Assembly (NCBI RefSeq): GCF_023065955.2
Contig: NW_026622997.1
Location: 16,596,001 to 16,660,000 of the forward strand
Direction: 5' to 3'
Length of the DNA: 64,000 bases
Source of the DNA: Ursus arctos
Taxonomy: Eukaryota; Chordata; Mammalia; Carnivora; Ursidae
Below the pieces are notes generated by a model. That model was not told the origin of the DNA, did no database searches, and saw nothing but the letters and a program-made list of their open reading frames with translations. Each line of letters starts with the position of its first letter. The stretch's first letter is position 1. Both the position numbers and the translations under genes were made by a program. This document shows, piece after piece, positions 21,812 through 32,740 of this stretch.

Positions 21812-22277
21812 ATGCAAATTGCATTTAATTGAAGCATTTAAAAAATGATTGGCCAGGTTTCCAGTATAATGGATGAGAATAAATGCAACCAAGGTATTTT
21901 GTTGCCACATTTCGGAATACCAAGGACAAAAAGAAGATTCTATAGACTTCCAATGGAGGAAAAGTTAAATAATAAGAATCAGAAATCTGAATGGTGTCAC
22001 ACTTCTCAACAGCAATCAGAACGATGAAAAAATGCAGCAATGCTCTCAATATTCTGAAGGTAAATATCTCTGATCTAGAATTCTATAGTTAACCAAACTG
22101 TAATCAAGCATGAGGGTAAGATAAAGATATTTCTGGCATAAAAGTATCTCAAAAAAGTAACCTTGTACACCCTTCGACAAGATGCTTCTGGAGGGTGTGC
22201 TCCTTGAAATGAGCATATCAACTAAGAAGACGAGAAGGGATAGGGAAATGGGTCATCCAATGCCAGAGAGAGGCAAA

Positions 22278-22316
22278 GGGAATTCCCGGGGAATTCCCAA
22301 GGAAAAGGGAAGTCCC
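22278..22316 (+). promoter_or_regulatory. Three NF-kB-type motifs (candidate)
   Basis: GGGAATTCCC (22278-22287), GGGAATTCCC within 22288-22298, and GGGAAGTCCC (22307-22316) each fit GGGRNNYYCC. They lie in the decayed LINE segment. The motif fits are directly visible; binding is unproven. Confidence 0.3.
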
Positions 22317-22334
22317 AAATGATAGTTATGCTCT

Positions 22335-23280
22335 AGATCAGAAGGCAACAGTCCAGTCTGAAGTGGCAAGACAAGCAACAAATATATGAAAAGCAGTCTT
22401 CACTAAGAGCCCTACAGCCATTCAACCCAAAATGCCTGGACATGCCTGCTCCAGGTGCTTATGTGTTCTGGATTGCATAACCACATGCTGTGGAAGTTTC
22501 TGCCCTTCTATCTATGCTCCAATATTAGATCATCTAAAGACACTCATTTCAAACCACAAAAGTGCACTTCATTCACCTTACTTGGGAGCTAAAGTAAGTC
22601 ATGATGAGATGTGTTCATCAGAGTATCCGTGATTATGCTGGGTAACAAATTAACTCTCAGGCTTTGGGGACCTATCACTCTCATCCCACGAGTCCAGTGT
22701 GCCTCGGGATGGATATTCTGCTCCCATAGTCACTGAGCACCCAGGCTTATCTTAATAAACACTCCTATTCTTAACATCTTGTTCTCACAGTTGCTGCGGA
22801 GGGTTAAAATAGTCAGTTTAGCAGCCACTCTTCAACCACTCCCAGAAACAAGATACATCTCCCACACTCCCAGCACATTGGCAAGAGCTAGAAAAATGAC
22901 CCTCTTCTAACCACAACGTTTCTAGGAAATGTGGCAGACCACATGAATAAATGGTGAGCAATAAATATCTCTACTGTATGAACTGGGAAGTAAAAATTAC
23001 AAAGTAGCCTAATCTCTCTGACCATATTTTTGTCAGATATCCAGAACCTGGCTCACAGTCCATGCCTGCCAGATGCCCCACCTTCGTAAGCCCTGTGTTT
23101 TCCAGAATTCCATTATGACCTTGTCCACTAATATCCCCAAAGGAGGCAGTGGTTACTTCTAAGGAAGCTGAAGCTGAAATATGAAACAGAATGTTCAGCT
23201 TATGTTTTCTTCATCAATAAGCCCTTTCCTAACAACACAAGGTTTGTATTTGCTACTCAGATTTTCAAAAATAAGAGCAG
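22335..23280. other. Unassigned non-coding DNA
   Basis: No gene recognised. The part near 22860-22980 (GTTTCTAGGAAATGTGGCAGA) hints at an old repeat, but I cannot place it. Confidence 0.4.
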
Positions 23281-23289
23281 GCAGGTAAA

Positions 23290-23470
23290 GAGAGAGAGAG
23301 AGAATTGTCAACACAAAAGTCAGAATAGTGGTTATCTCTGGTGGAGAGAAACAGTAATACAGCTGAGAAAATGAAAAAGTAACAGATTTTGTTACTTAAT
23401 CTGGATAGTAAGTGCTGGGTACATAGGTCTTTGTTTTATTGATGTTCTTAAATTAAATCTCTATATCCAT
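23290..23470 (+). repeat. Possible old L1M 3' UTR fragment
   Basis: ACAAAAGTCAGAATAGTGGTTATCTCTGG followed by GTGCTGGGTACATAGGTC and TTTGTTTTATTGATGTTC follows the pattern of old LINE-1 3' UTRs. There is no A-tail. Confidence 0.4.
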
Positions 23471-23494
23471 CTACCACTTCTCTGGTTTACCTGT

Positions 23495-23995
23495 ATGTGT
23501 GTCTGGTTTCCTGTTGTGCAGTAAGGATTAACAGTGACCAAAGAAAGATTTGGCCCTCGACTAGCTCCTGAGAAGTAACCCCTAAACCCTTAGAATGCCT
23601 TTCCTGGAAAGAGTGTGTTTATTATCTAGAGGCCTTGGACATGCAATATCAGCTTGACCTTTAGAGAAGCCGGAGATAAAGGCCGGCCATGTGGGCAGTC
23701 AGCCATGCCTGTGTGCCTGGCTGTAGTGAAATCCTCAATTCCAGGGCATGGTGGAGCTTTCCTGTTTGGCAATACTCCATGCTTGTTGGCACACAGTGTT
23801 GCTGGGATCGGTGGACCCTGACTGCATGACTCCCCTGGGAGAGGACAACTGGAAGCCCTTGCCTGGTCTGGGATGCTGTCCCATGAGCCTCTTCCCTTTG
23901 CTGATTTTAATCTGCATCCTTCTGCCATAACTGTGAATTCTTCCAATGAAGGTGGTCTTGGGGACCCTGGAACTACACCCGGATATAAGACAGTC
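23495..23995 (+). repeat. LTR-like remnant (ancient ERV-type, class not assigned)
   Basis: GTTGTGCAGTAAGGATTAACAG, AAGTAACCCCTAAACCCTTAG, TTTGGCAATACTCCATGC, CTGCATGACTCCCCTGGG, AGAGGACAACTGGAAG and the end GGTCTTGGGGACCCTGGAAC recall a dispersed LTR. No internal retroviral region, primer-binding site or partner LTR is seen nearby, so it would be a solo remnant without coding capacity. Two antisense frames across it are chance. Confidence 0.4.
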
Positions 23996-23999
23996 TTCA

Positions 24000-24536
24000 C
24001 GATTAGTTTTTTTTTTTAATATAACAGAAGAAAATTTCCCTAAATATAGAAAGAATTAAATCTGCAGAACACAAAGACATTTTGTGTTCTGTAAAAGATT
24101 TATTTTAATAGATCTACATCAAGACATGTCACAAAGAAGTTCTGGACATTAAGTATAATGAGAGAAAAGAAATCTTTAGTCACCCAGAAGAAATGCAGTT
24201 TACCTACCGAGACAAGAAATAACTGCTGCTGAATTCCAGGTGATAATAAAAAAACCCTTATAAAAATCTGAGAAAGCACTGCTGAAGAATATAATACTCA
24301 GCTTCAGTTTATGCTCAAGTATTAAACTAACAGACCAACATTCTTACTCGGGAAACAATCACGGGGTAGTGCACCCATAGGTCCTTGCTGAAAGCAGTCA
24401 CTCCAAAGCGAAATCATGCAATCAAATACGAATCAAAATACGAATAAAGATCTCAGAAAGGGAGACACAGGACTAAAATGATACGCATTGAACACTGAAT
24501 TCATTTGATTGTGGAACCTGGTTAAACATCTGTTGG
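24000..24536. other. Unassigned DNA with a perfect hairpin
   Basis: No gene. A perfect 11-bp stem (CAGAACACAAA / TTTGTGTTCTG) with a 5-base loop lies at 24065-24091. A weak old-LINE flavour is possible near 24140-24300. Confidence 0.45.
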
Positions 24537-24680
24537 AGGGGTGCCTGGATGGCTCAGTCGGTTTAAGTGACCGACCCTTGATCTCAGGTCTTAATCTTGG
24601 AGTCCTGAGTTCAAGCCCCATATTGGGCTCCCCACTGGGCTTGGAGCCTACTTAAAAAACAAAAAACAAACAAACAAATA
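24537..24680 (+). mobile_element. Can-SINE, short older subfamily
   Basis: GGGGTGCCTGGATGGCTCAG, ATCTCAGGTCTTAATCTTGG, GAGTTCAAGCCCCATATTGG then TTGGAGCCTACTTAAAAAAC. It lacks the CT-rich tract and ends in an AAAC-rich tail. A weak CTGTTGGA/CTGTTAGA pair may be the duplication. Confidence 0.88.
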
Positions 24681-24939
24681 ACTGTTAGAATCCATGAGTA
24701 TAGAACAGAATGTAGATGTTAAAACTCTTAGCTAAATAAAAATAATAAAATACAAGTCAGGATGTGATTGGGAAGAAGGTGGGAGGGAGGGGGAGAAAAC
24801 ATGATAAATTCCTCCACCTTTCCTAGCACAAAGCTACAGAATTTTTTCAAAAATGGACCTAACCCAAAACATGACTCCATCTCTGATATTTTTCATAACC
24901 AACTTTCCTTAAAATAAATCTATATAATTGAGCTAATAT

Positions 24940-25130
24940 AAAAATAACTGACATTTATGAATCACTATATTCTAGGCACTGTTCTAAATGTTTTCTTTAT
25001 ATTATCTCTTCTTAGCCTCACAACATCCTATGATTTAGGTACCATAAATCTTATTTTACAGATGAGAAATGTGAGGCATGGAAAATGTTAAGTAACTTGC
25101 CCAAGTTCCCACAGAAAGTTAAGGGGTGGA
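24940..25130 (-). repeat. MIR SINE
   Basis: TATTCTAGGCACTGTTCTAA, ATTTTACAGATGAGAAATGTG and AAGTAACTTGCCCAAGTTCCC form an antisense MIR. Confidence 0.8.
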
Positions 25131-25249
25131 TCCTCGAAGTAATATTTTTTATGTATGGAAACAATTCTATACAGTTTGACTTCAGGGTTTTTTTTCCTCC
25201 CTTAAGTTCAGTTGTAATTAAATTTGAAGTCTTACTTAATATAATATGC

Positions 25250-25550
25250 ATAGCATAATCTCATTTTTTACAAAAATGCATTTTTTCATCTAGCTATTTT
25301 TCTAACTATATATATGTGGATAGAAAAATGTTCAGGATATAGTCAATAATATTGCAATAATATCGTATGGTGGCAGATGATGACTGCACAACAGGAAAAG
25401 AAAAAAATGTGGAGGAACATTGCTCATCTAATATTAGAGAAGGTATTTCAGAGAGTTAAATTTGGGGTAATATTTTGCTTTCTGCTCTATAATTATCTAT
25501 ATTGTCTGAACTTATATCATTAATAAGGTCTTTAAAATTAATAAAACACT
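25250..25550 (+). repeat. Possible old L1M tail
   Basis: CTATAATTATCTATATTGTCTG and the following ATATCATTAATAAGGTC recall an old LINE-1 3' end. Weak. Confidence 0.3.
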
Positions 25551-25649
25551 CTCTTAAAATGTATCTTCTAATTTGGGGGGAAAAAACAACACGCTTCTAC
25601 TGCACCAATACCATGAAATTTTGAGCAGCTATTTAAAGTGCTAGCGTAC

Positions 25650-25838
25650 GGGTGCCTGGCTGGCCCAGTTGGCTAAGCGTCTGACTCTTGGTGTGGGCTC
25701 TGGCCCTGAACTCAGGGTCATGAGACCGAGCCCGCATTGGGCTCTGCACTCAGCGTGGAATCTGCTTGAGATTCTCTCCCTTTCCTTCTCCTCCTCCCCC
25801 CTCTACAATAAATTTTTTAAAATCTTTTTTTAAAAAAA
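25650..25838 (+). mobile_element. Can-SINE
   Basis: GGGTGCCTGGCTGGCCCAGT, AACTCAGGGTCATGAGACCG, GCATTGGGCTCTGCACTCAG, CTTGAGATTCTCTCCC and a decayed tail. TGCTAGCGT at 25639-25647 and TGCTAGTGT at 25839-25847 form a 9-bp duplication with one difference. Confidence 0.92.
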
Positions 25839-25859
25839 TGCTAGTGTGATTAAGACTTA

Positions 25860-26535
25860 CGGATAATGGATAAGGTAAATTTATTTTTGTAAAAACTGTC
25901 AATTTGCAATACAACATGAAGAATACATTTAGTTCCGTAAAATTAAATATGGTGTGTTTGTGTGCATGTATGGAGTCAGACAGTCAGACACACAGTAAGC
26001 TCTTCAAGATATTAGCAGGGGTTATAACTGAATGTTAGAATTTGAGATAATTTTTCCTCCATATTGTTGTCAGAGTTGGTCAAATCATTAATCATAAGCA
26101 CCCCCAATTTCTGTTAATAATATAAAATGGGGGAATTAAAAAAATTAAAATTGGGGGAATGGTAAAGGCAAAAGATACATTTATATTTGTCCCTCAGAGA
26201 GGTTCCCTGATTTCTCTACTCAGGCTGTTTGGCAAACGTGTGGGTGTTTGGGTTTTTTCCACAATTTTTTTCCTTTGCTGATGATTGCCTAAAACCTCGT
26301 TCTTGATTACCCTCTTTGAGATATGCGACAGCAGGAGCCGTTGGGTATTGAGTCATTTTGCCAGGGAGGGGAAGAAAATGCTCCAGGGCCATTTGAACGA
26401 CACGAAAGGAATTGATTATATTTTTGACCCGTTGCTGCTGAATTAGGTGACTCTGACCTGCTGTGGCAAGATTGCCCAAGCAGGCTATTCTGCTGAGGGA
26501 ACACATCGTTCTCCATCCTTTGCTAGACTGATTTA
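25860..26535. other. Unassigned, non-repetitive-looking DNA
   Basis: No gene. The part at 26210-26510 is open on the minus strand for about 96 codons, with an overlapping 69-codon frame, but the product resembles no family I know. Confidence 0.4.
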
Positions 26536-26538
26536 GCC

Positions 26539-26688
26539 CCTTGCTACTTAAAATGTGGTTTCTGGCACAGCCACGCAGGCCTCACCGGGGAGCTTAAGAG
26601 AAGCAGGGGGCTTCGGGTCCCCCATCAGACATACTTTTATTAAGATCCCAGGTGATCCTCAGGCACTTTAAAGCATGAGAACCGCTGA
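26539..26688 (-). mobile_element. MER20-like hAT DNA transposon
   Basis: CCTTGCTACTTAAAATGTGGT at the start and TTTAAAGCATGAGAACCGCTG at the end, with AGATCCCAGGTGATCCTC between, match the antisense of the non-autonomous hAT-Charlie element MER20. Confidence 0.75.
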
Positions 26689-26699
26689 TTCCAAGAACA

Positions 26700-27099
26700 T
26701 CATGTTTCTGATTCTCTCTGATGCTTGGTCAAATGTGCGCCTGCATCCAGGTCAGAGAATCACAGAAGGTGAAATGGAAAATACCCACATTCCAAGGAGG
26801 AGAAAACTGGTGGGGAGAATAAGCCCACTTGGAGGAAAAAATAAGCCAGGCTCCTCCCGCCAACCACACCCTGGACACACAAACCTGCTCCAGGACTTGC
26901 AAAACCACAACTCGGAGATGTAAACTGGCACCCAGTTAGGCTACTCAAAGAAAAGTAACGTTGACACGAGAAATTGGAAATTAAAGACTGAGTTATTTGA
27001 ATATTCTGTTGCCTCTTCAGGGAGCTGATTTCCAAGCTCTTGGTACCCTGGCTGGCACCTAATAAAACACCGTGTTTTTAACCCAATAAAGAATAAATT
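26700..27099. other. Unassigned DNA
   Basis: No gene or repeat recognised between the MER20-like element and the next SINE. Confidence 0.5.
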
Positions 27100-27100
27100 A

Positions 27101-27215
27101 AGGGCACATGGTTGGTCGGTGGAGCAAGTGACTCTTGAACTTACCGCTCAGGGTTGTAAGTTCCACTCCCAAATTGGGTGTAGAGATTATTTAAAAATAA
27201 AATCTTTAAGAAAAA
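27101..27215 (+). mobile_element. Can-SINE, short older subfamily
   Basis: GGGCACATGGTTGGTCGGTGG, AGTGACTCTTGAACTTAC, CAGGGTTGTAAGTTCCA and TGGGTGTAGAGATTATTTAAAAATAAAATCTTTAA are the diverged landmarks of the short CT-less Can-SINE, ending in an AAG-rich tail. Confidence 0.75.
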
Positions 27216-27559
27216 GAAGAAGAAGAAATTAGATGACCATAAAGCTAAAAGAAAATTAAGACATAGAGTTTGACAGAGGAGCCCAAGGTCAATGCCAGTT
27301 AAAGGTAAATCATTTAGATCTTTTGATTCCTGCTCAGTGTTCTTTCTACCTCCTTTCCCTGTTTTGCTTTTCTACCTGTTTCCCTCTTATCTGGTCATGT
27401 ACCATCCAAGTAATATAATAGACCCACTTGGAAATGATGATTATCTCAAGAGCTACCAAAATGGAAAAAGTCATCACCCTTTCCCGTTTGTTAAAATTAT
27501 CAGAGTAATGGATGCTTTGTGAACGTGATGAAATTATGTTGAGTAAGACTGGTGTTGAA

Positions 27560-27850
27560 ACAGCACATTTAGGAAAAAGACAAGAAAAAAAATTCACAAA
27601 GAGCAACAACAAAACTAAAAATCGTGGACTACCTGGGAATAAATTTAATAAATTCTGTGTAATTGTAGTTAAAACTCTAGCAACATGTTTTTAGGAGTTC
27701 ATAGGACAAGTCTAAATTTCACCTGGAATTAGAAAGAAAGGAAAACCACCAGCAAAATTCTGAAAGAGAAGAGTAATTAAATGAGACTTGCCTCCAAGAG
27801 ATTTCAGCGTTTACCATAAAGCTACTGTGAATGAAACAGTATCTTCCTGG
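27560..27850 (+). repeat. Old LINE-1 ORF2 fragment
   Basis: TACCTGGGAATAAATTTAATAA, AAATTTCACCTGGAATTAG and CTACTGTGAATGAAACAGTAT follow sense ORF2 internal DNA. The frame is broken. Confidence 0.5.
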
Positions 27851-27859
27851 TGAATTTAA

Positions 27860-28125
27860 CTTCTAGTTTAAATCACATATTAAGGATATTTTTATAACGT
27901 TGAATCTTCCTGGTTAAGAAAAAGTATGTGTCTCCCTTTATTAATACTTGCCCCTCAGTAGCATCTTATAATATTATTTATTTATTTATATCTTGTTAAA
28001 TTTATTTCTAAGCATTTTATGAATTGCTTTGTTGAATTATAGTAGTAGCTTTGTTGCTTTCACTGTGTTGCTGTTATTATGAATTGATCTTTCCAACATT
28101 CTATTTTCCATTCTTTATAAAAAGG
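27860..28125 (-). repeat. Old LINE-1 fragment, opposite orientation
   Basis: TTTATAACGTTGAATCTTCCTGG, GTATGTGTCTCCCTTTATT, TTGTTAAATTTATTTCTAAGCATTTTATG follow antisense LINE-1 ORF2. Its neighbours at 27560-27850 and 28140-28445 are in sense orientation. Confidence 0.5.
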
Positions 28126-28139
28126 CAATTCTGTGTTTA

Positions 28140-28445
28140 GGAATTGAATCTGTAGAAGTACTCACAGAAATTAAAAATATATAAAGTGATGTTTCACTGC
28201 AGCATGGCTTCAAATAGTAAAAATAGGGTTTGACAAGTGAATTCTGTTTTATCCATACAATGACGTACTGCGGAGTCATTTTTTAAAATGACATGGGTGT
28301 ATAATGAATTGACATGAGTCACTGTCCATGATACAGCATAAAGAAAAAGGGCATTTTAAAACAGCATGTTAAATATACCATTTTATTTTCTAAATTATGC
28401 ATGTCTACAGTGTTTGTATTTTCAGTGAAAGCCATATTATTTTGT
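28140..28445 (+). repeat. Old LINE-1 ORF2 end
   Basis: ATGTTTCACTGCAGCATGGC, TTATCCATACAATGACGTAC and TACAGCATAAAGAAAAAGGGC follow the decayed end of L1M ORF2. Confidence 0.5.
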
Positions 28446-28449
28446 AACT

Positions 28450-29520
28450 AGAAAAAATTAAAGTGGGACATTTTTAATACCATGTAGCTTATTGCAAGCA
28501 TTGTGGTTAGCTTGAGAGATATAACTCAAAGCAGTTTAAGAAAGAAATTTGAAAATCAAAATATTAAAAACACTATAATCCCATGATCTTGCGCCAAACA
28601 GCGTTAATATTATAATGCGTGTGTTCCTTTTTCCACGTTGACTTGAAAGCATATTACACAGAGTTTACTCACCATGAACATGCCAACAATATAATATTGT
28701 ATTGTGTGATGTCCCATAAATTACTTTGTCTTTCTCTTACAATTGGAAATTCAGGTTGCTTTGGTTTTCTCCATCCTAAGGAACAGTATGATATGGACCT
28801 TCAAGCAAAAAGTAACATTTATTAAATTTTAATTTCAATTAACATGACTTTCATATTGAATATCTCAAGTGGAAATCACTGCTATAGCATTCATAATTAT
28901 TTATAGATATATACCATCAGCAGGATAACCACTTGAGAAATAAAAAATTCATCAAAGCTGTTTATTTGGATATTTTATAGATACAAAATAGTTATTTTAC
29001 TCACTTTCTGATTGACCTTTGTCTGGAATGCTTAATGCGCTTGAGACTCAAAATAACTGAGCAGGGTGGAAATTGATTTGGATCACGATGGTCAGCTGTC
29101 AACTCTTTTTGTGGATGTTTTGAGGCAAGAATTCAAAAATGACTTATACTAGGATATAGGGGAAAGGCCTCAATGTTCCTTTATTTTATTTGTAAACCAC
29201 CATTTAATTAACAATAAAAATTAAGTAAAGAAAATTGACTTGAGTTAGTAGAGCACACTATCATTAAAGACCACTGCTGAAAACAGTTGTTCCCCGTGCT
29301 TTGTCAGTGGGAGAATTTAAATGCCTTTAAGGAGAAAAATGAGACTACAGCACACTGAACCAACTATGCAATTCTACCAAATTTTCCAAGAAATAAAGCT
29401 CATATTGTTTATTTAAGAAGGTACATGATCTCTAAGGCTGCACTTGCAACCTGCCGTTAATAATTCAATTCGTCTGATTGCTGCAGATAAAGAGAATATT
29501 GTACATTGCTGTAGAAGTCA
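28450..29520. other. Unassigned AT-rich DNA
   Basis: No gene or firm repeat. The left edge may still be old LINE DNA. Confidence 0.45.
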
Positions 29521-29529
29521 TAACTGCTT

Positions 29530-29660
29530 CTCTTTCTCACCTTAACAGTATTCCTGAGGTAAGTTGAGAGTTGGTCTTTATATCACCACTTTACAAATGA
29601 AGAATTGACCCCCAAAGAGTTGAAGTCTCTCATTCAAAGTGATGCCATCCTGATACATTC
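29530..29660 (-). repeat. MIR SINE
   Basis: TTCCTGAGGTAAGTTGAGAG, TCACCACTTTACAAATGAAGA and TTGAAGTCTCTCATTCAAAG correspond to antisense MIR. It contains a splice-like pair noted in the findings. Confidence 0.6.
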
Positions 29661-29664
29661 TATT

Positions 29665-30738
29665 TGAAGTTGGTGATTCTCCATGGAATGTGGGCTCTGA
29701 TTTGTTTGTCTAGAAAACAGAACACTCATTAGACAGATTGCTTTCAAAAATCAAAACAATTATGTAAATTTCCAACTACTTCAAAATGATATAAGCATTC
29801 AAGAAGTCATTAAGTGGCATTTAAATGTGAATTTTACATCTAAGGTAGCTGAAAATCTAGCCTGCCTTTCTGGAGAGGAGGTGGAGATTAATCCAGAATG
29901 GCATGAGCAAACTTTCTGTGTGGATGGTGATATTCTAGAAGGTTATAGGAGTAGACAGATAGGTGATAAAGTGAGTACAGTAAAATTTAACAGTAGAATC
30001 TTGGTGCATATTCAGTGTTAGTTATAAAAATCTTTCAATTTTTCTGCATGGTTGAATATTTTCTGCATGTTATAAAAATATAATAAAATGTGAAGAAAAA
30101 AAGGCATGGAGTTTTAACCCAATATATGTTAGAAACCCATGTCTAGGAAGACAAATCACTTAAATTTACTTGAGAAACTCAATTTGAAAGAATGCACAAA
30201 AAAATTATATCTGAGAGAGGCATTTGGAACCTGACTAGTCTCTTAAGAAAATATTGATTCGTCCAAATTGTATTCTAACTTTACTATAATGAAAACTGAG
30301 ATTATGGTTTCTTTTCTGGATACTTGAAAAGTATAATTTGTGTATAGATATTTCTAAGTGTTTCTTTTTTTCAAATTAACTCTAGAGATTTAATTTCTCT
30401 TTCATTGTCTTTTCAAATATTTTCACTGTTCTTAGGACAACCTGGAAAACAAGCAAAGCAAATTTTTAGTAATTTAGTATGTCTGGGATAGCCTTGCCAT
30501 TGAGCTTGCTTGCATTGCTCTTTTTTTTGGCTCAATGGGGAAAAAACAACTTCCTCTTTCAAGGCAACAAGCTCCAGTGACAGCTGCCTGCATAGGTTGG
30601 ATTCACCTCCATGGTTTTCCTGCACTCCACATGTCTTCTGATTTCACAGTTCAAGAAGAGAAGCAAAAATAAACAAACAGAAGACCCCTAAATAGCCTGG
30701 GTGTCATTCTCAAAGAAATGACTGGGGACAATTGTCTT
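29665..30738. other. Unassigned non-coding DNA
   Basis: About 1 kb with no recognised repeat or gene. A 64-codon frame at 29827-30021 resembles no known protein. Confidence 0.5.
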
Positions 30739-30751
30739 AAAAGAATACATA

Positions 30752-31087
30752 AGTGAAATAAGTCAGTTGGAGAAAGACAATTATCGTATGGTTTCACTTA
30801 TATGTGGAGTATAAGGAATAGTGCAGAGAACCATAGGGGAAGGGAGGGAAAACTGAATGGGAAGAAATCAGAGAGGGAGACAAACCATGAGAGACTCTGG
30901 ACTCTGGGAAACAAATTGAGGGTTGCAGAAGTGAGGGGGCTGGGAGGATGGGGTAACTGAGTAATAGGCATTAAGGAGGGCATGTGATCTGATGAGCACT
31001 GGGTGTTATACACAACTAATGAATCATTGAACATTATATCATAAACTAATGATGTACTATATGGTGGCTAATTGAACTTAATTAAAA
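30752..31087 (+). mobile_element. Carnivore LINE-1 3' end
   Basis: AAGTGAAATAAGTCAGTTGG opens the fragment, followed by ACAATTATCGTATGGTTTCAC, ACAAACCATGAGAGACTCTGG, AAACAAATTGAGGGTTGCAG, GATGAGCACTGGGTGTTATA, ACTAATGATGTACTATATGG and an A-tail. AAAAGAATACATA / AAAAGAATATGTA pairs at about 30739-30751 and 31086-31099 form an imperfect duplication. It is strongly 5'-truncated. Confidence 0.9.
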
Positions 31088-31099
31088 AAAGAATATGTA

Positions 31100-32340
31100 A
31101 CAATCTTTTAAAAATGACCCTAAAAATGTGGCAGTTTTGCTTTTCTAAAAATGATGGATGGATGGAAGATGTGTGTTTTCTCTCTTTAGTTCCACCAGGC
31201 ACATACGTGTTCATGCTTAGTAAAGGCAGGTACTTTATTCTTTCTGAAAACTCTGGGCTGTCAAACCTTTGTTATGTTTCTCCTACTACAGAAGGTGTGG
31301 GTGAGTTCTGCCTGCTTGCTTGCTGAAGATATTAAAACGTGTTAGCAATTCTTTGCTGATATTTATACACTGCTAGAGGCTCTTTCTGATTTTAAATGCT
31401 TCACCAGGCTTACTGCCTTTATATCACTTGGTGATGGGAACTAAACCCTGTCTTAATGACCATTTATATATTAATACTCTTTGTAATAGTTCTATTGGAT
31501 TTTTAACAGCTTTCAGAAACCTAAGTGTATTTGTGAAAGTTCCTTACTAAATTATCAAATAACAATGGTAACAGGTACATTTATTGTGATATGATTAGTT
31601 TTTCCTGGGAGGAATATGCAGTTTATTGGCACAAAAATAGATGAAAAAGAAGTAACAGAGGCTGCTGGCTCTATCCCATGAACCCAAAGGGGGGGATGCC
31701 ATAGAATTGAGAGAGAGCTTGAAACCTAACAGAAACAGAGGGAAATCCCTAGGGAGAGAGAAGGCGCAGAGTCTTTATTGCCATGTATGTGGCAGAAACG
31801 ACAGTGAGGAGCCGGGAGCAGGGGACGGGGAACTAGGTGGGGAGCTCATTTCACTGCATTCTTTTCTCTCCTCCATTACTTTATCAGCTGTCCTTGTAAA
31901 ATAGAAAAACTTAAGTTCTAGCCTAATGTCGAGTACAGGAGTAAGTAACATCAGAGAAATTCTGGAAACTGATTTGGAAGAGAAGGGGAGAAGAAGTGGT
32001 GAAATCAACTAGCCAACCCTCCTCCTCCCACTCGGTTTCCACCCTTAGTGAGATAACTATACCTAAGTGAGGAGACTCTTCAGAAACAGCAGTGCCTGGG
32101 GCAAAGGTGCTGAGGGGTTCCTGAGGAATAGGACTACTTTATGAAGAGGGTAGACGTGCAGTAACTCAGGTGTAACCTCAGAGGCATATGCCCCTTTCCC
32201 TGACTAATCTGAGGGGGTGGAAGCTAGGGCTAAGGCATTTGTCCCTTCCTCTGTCTATACATCACCTGCAGAGAGGATTCACTGATCCAAAAGATCATGA
32301 GCTTAGAGAGGAAATAAGGGGACATCCGCAAAGCACAAGC
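31100..32340. other. Unassigned non-coding DNA
   Basis: No gene recognised. The part at 31680-32260 is richer in G and could be old repeat. ORFs reach only 84 codons. Confidence 0.45.
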
Positions 32341-32344
32341 AATA

Positions 32345-32740
32345 TAGAATTGAGATCACATATGGAAAACCTACGTAAAAGTAAGCAGAATTAAGGACAA
32401 TGGAGAATCAGAATTTAAAATAAGCATAATAGAAATTTTCAATGAAATAAGGAAGAATACTGAACCCATGTGTTGTGGTCAGCAATAATAAATAAGAACC
32501 ATTTAGTGAGACAGGACATGAAAAATATTGTAGCTACATAAAGACCTTAAAAGGTGACTAGTTCACAGAGTAGGTATAGTCAAAAAACTGATTAAACTGG
32601 AATATCAGGTCCAGGAACTCTCCAAGAAGGCATTAATAAGAAACAAAGGGATGAAAAAATAGATGAGTTAGGAGACATAGAAAAAAGGAGGAGAAAATAA
32701 AAACAGACTATTTAATGTAAGAGTCCTAGAGAAGGAGGGG
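32345..32740 (+). repeat. Possible HAL1/L1M ORF1-like fragment
   Basis: AATTGAGATCACATATGGAAAAC, AATAGAAATTTTCAATGAAATAAGGAA and TGATTAAACTGGAATATCAGG resemble the diverged A-rich ORF1 coiled-coil region of old LINEs. The label is tentative. Confidence 0.35.

Larger units (their letters stand above)
18440..22330 (+). mobile_element. Decayed HAL1/L1M-like LINE, heavily interrupted
   Basis: DNA on both sides of the internal insertions follows the order of an ancient LINE ORF1-type element. AAAAACTGGAAAAACTATGTA lies near 19910. ATTCAATAGACAATTTGGAA is near 20298. AAATATCCCAGAAC is near 20691. AGAATTCTATAGTTAACCAAAC and GAGGGTAAGATAAAGATATTT are near 22077-22125. GATGCTTCTGGAGGGTGTGC follows near 22181. 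Three SINEs (19971, 20384, 20708) and one LINE-1 (20930-21811) are inserted within, so this is the oldest layer. The ORF1-like frame has many stops and no protein is expected. The family label is from memory, and the 5' half is less certain than the 3' half. Confidence 0.55.

Noticed and set aside
26216..26516. Two overlapping minus-strand frames (96 and 69 codons) in non-repetitive-looking DNA
   Set aside because: The peptides vaguely recall retroelement proteins, but no defining motif is present and the frame ends abruptly. Not enough to call a pseudogene.
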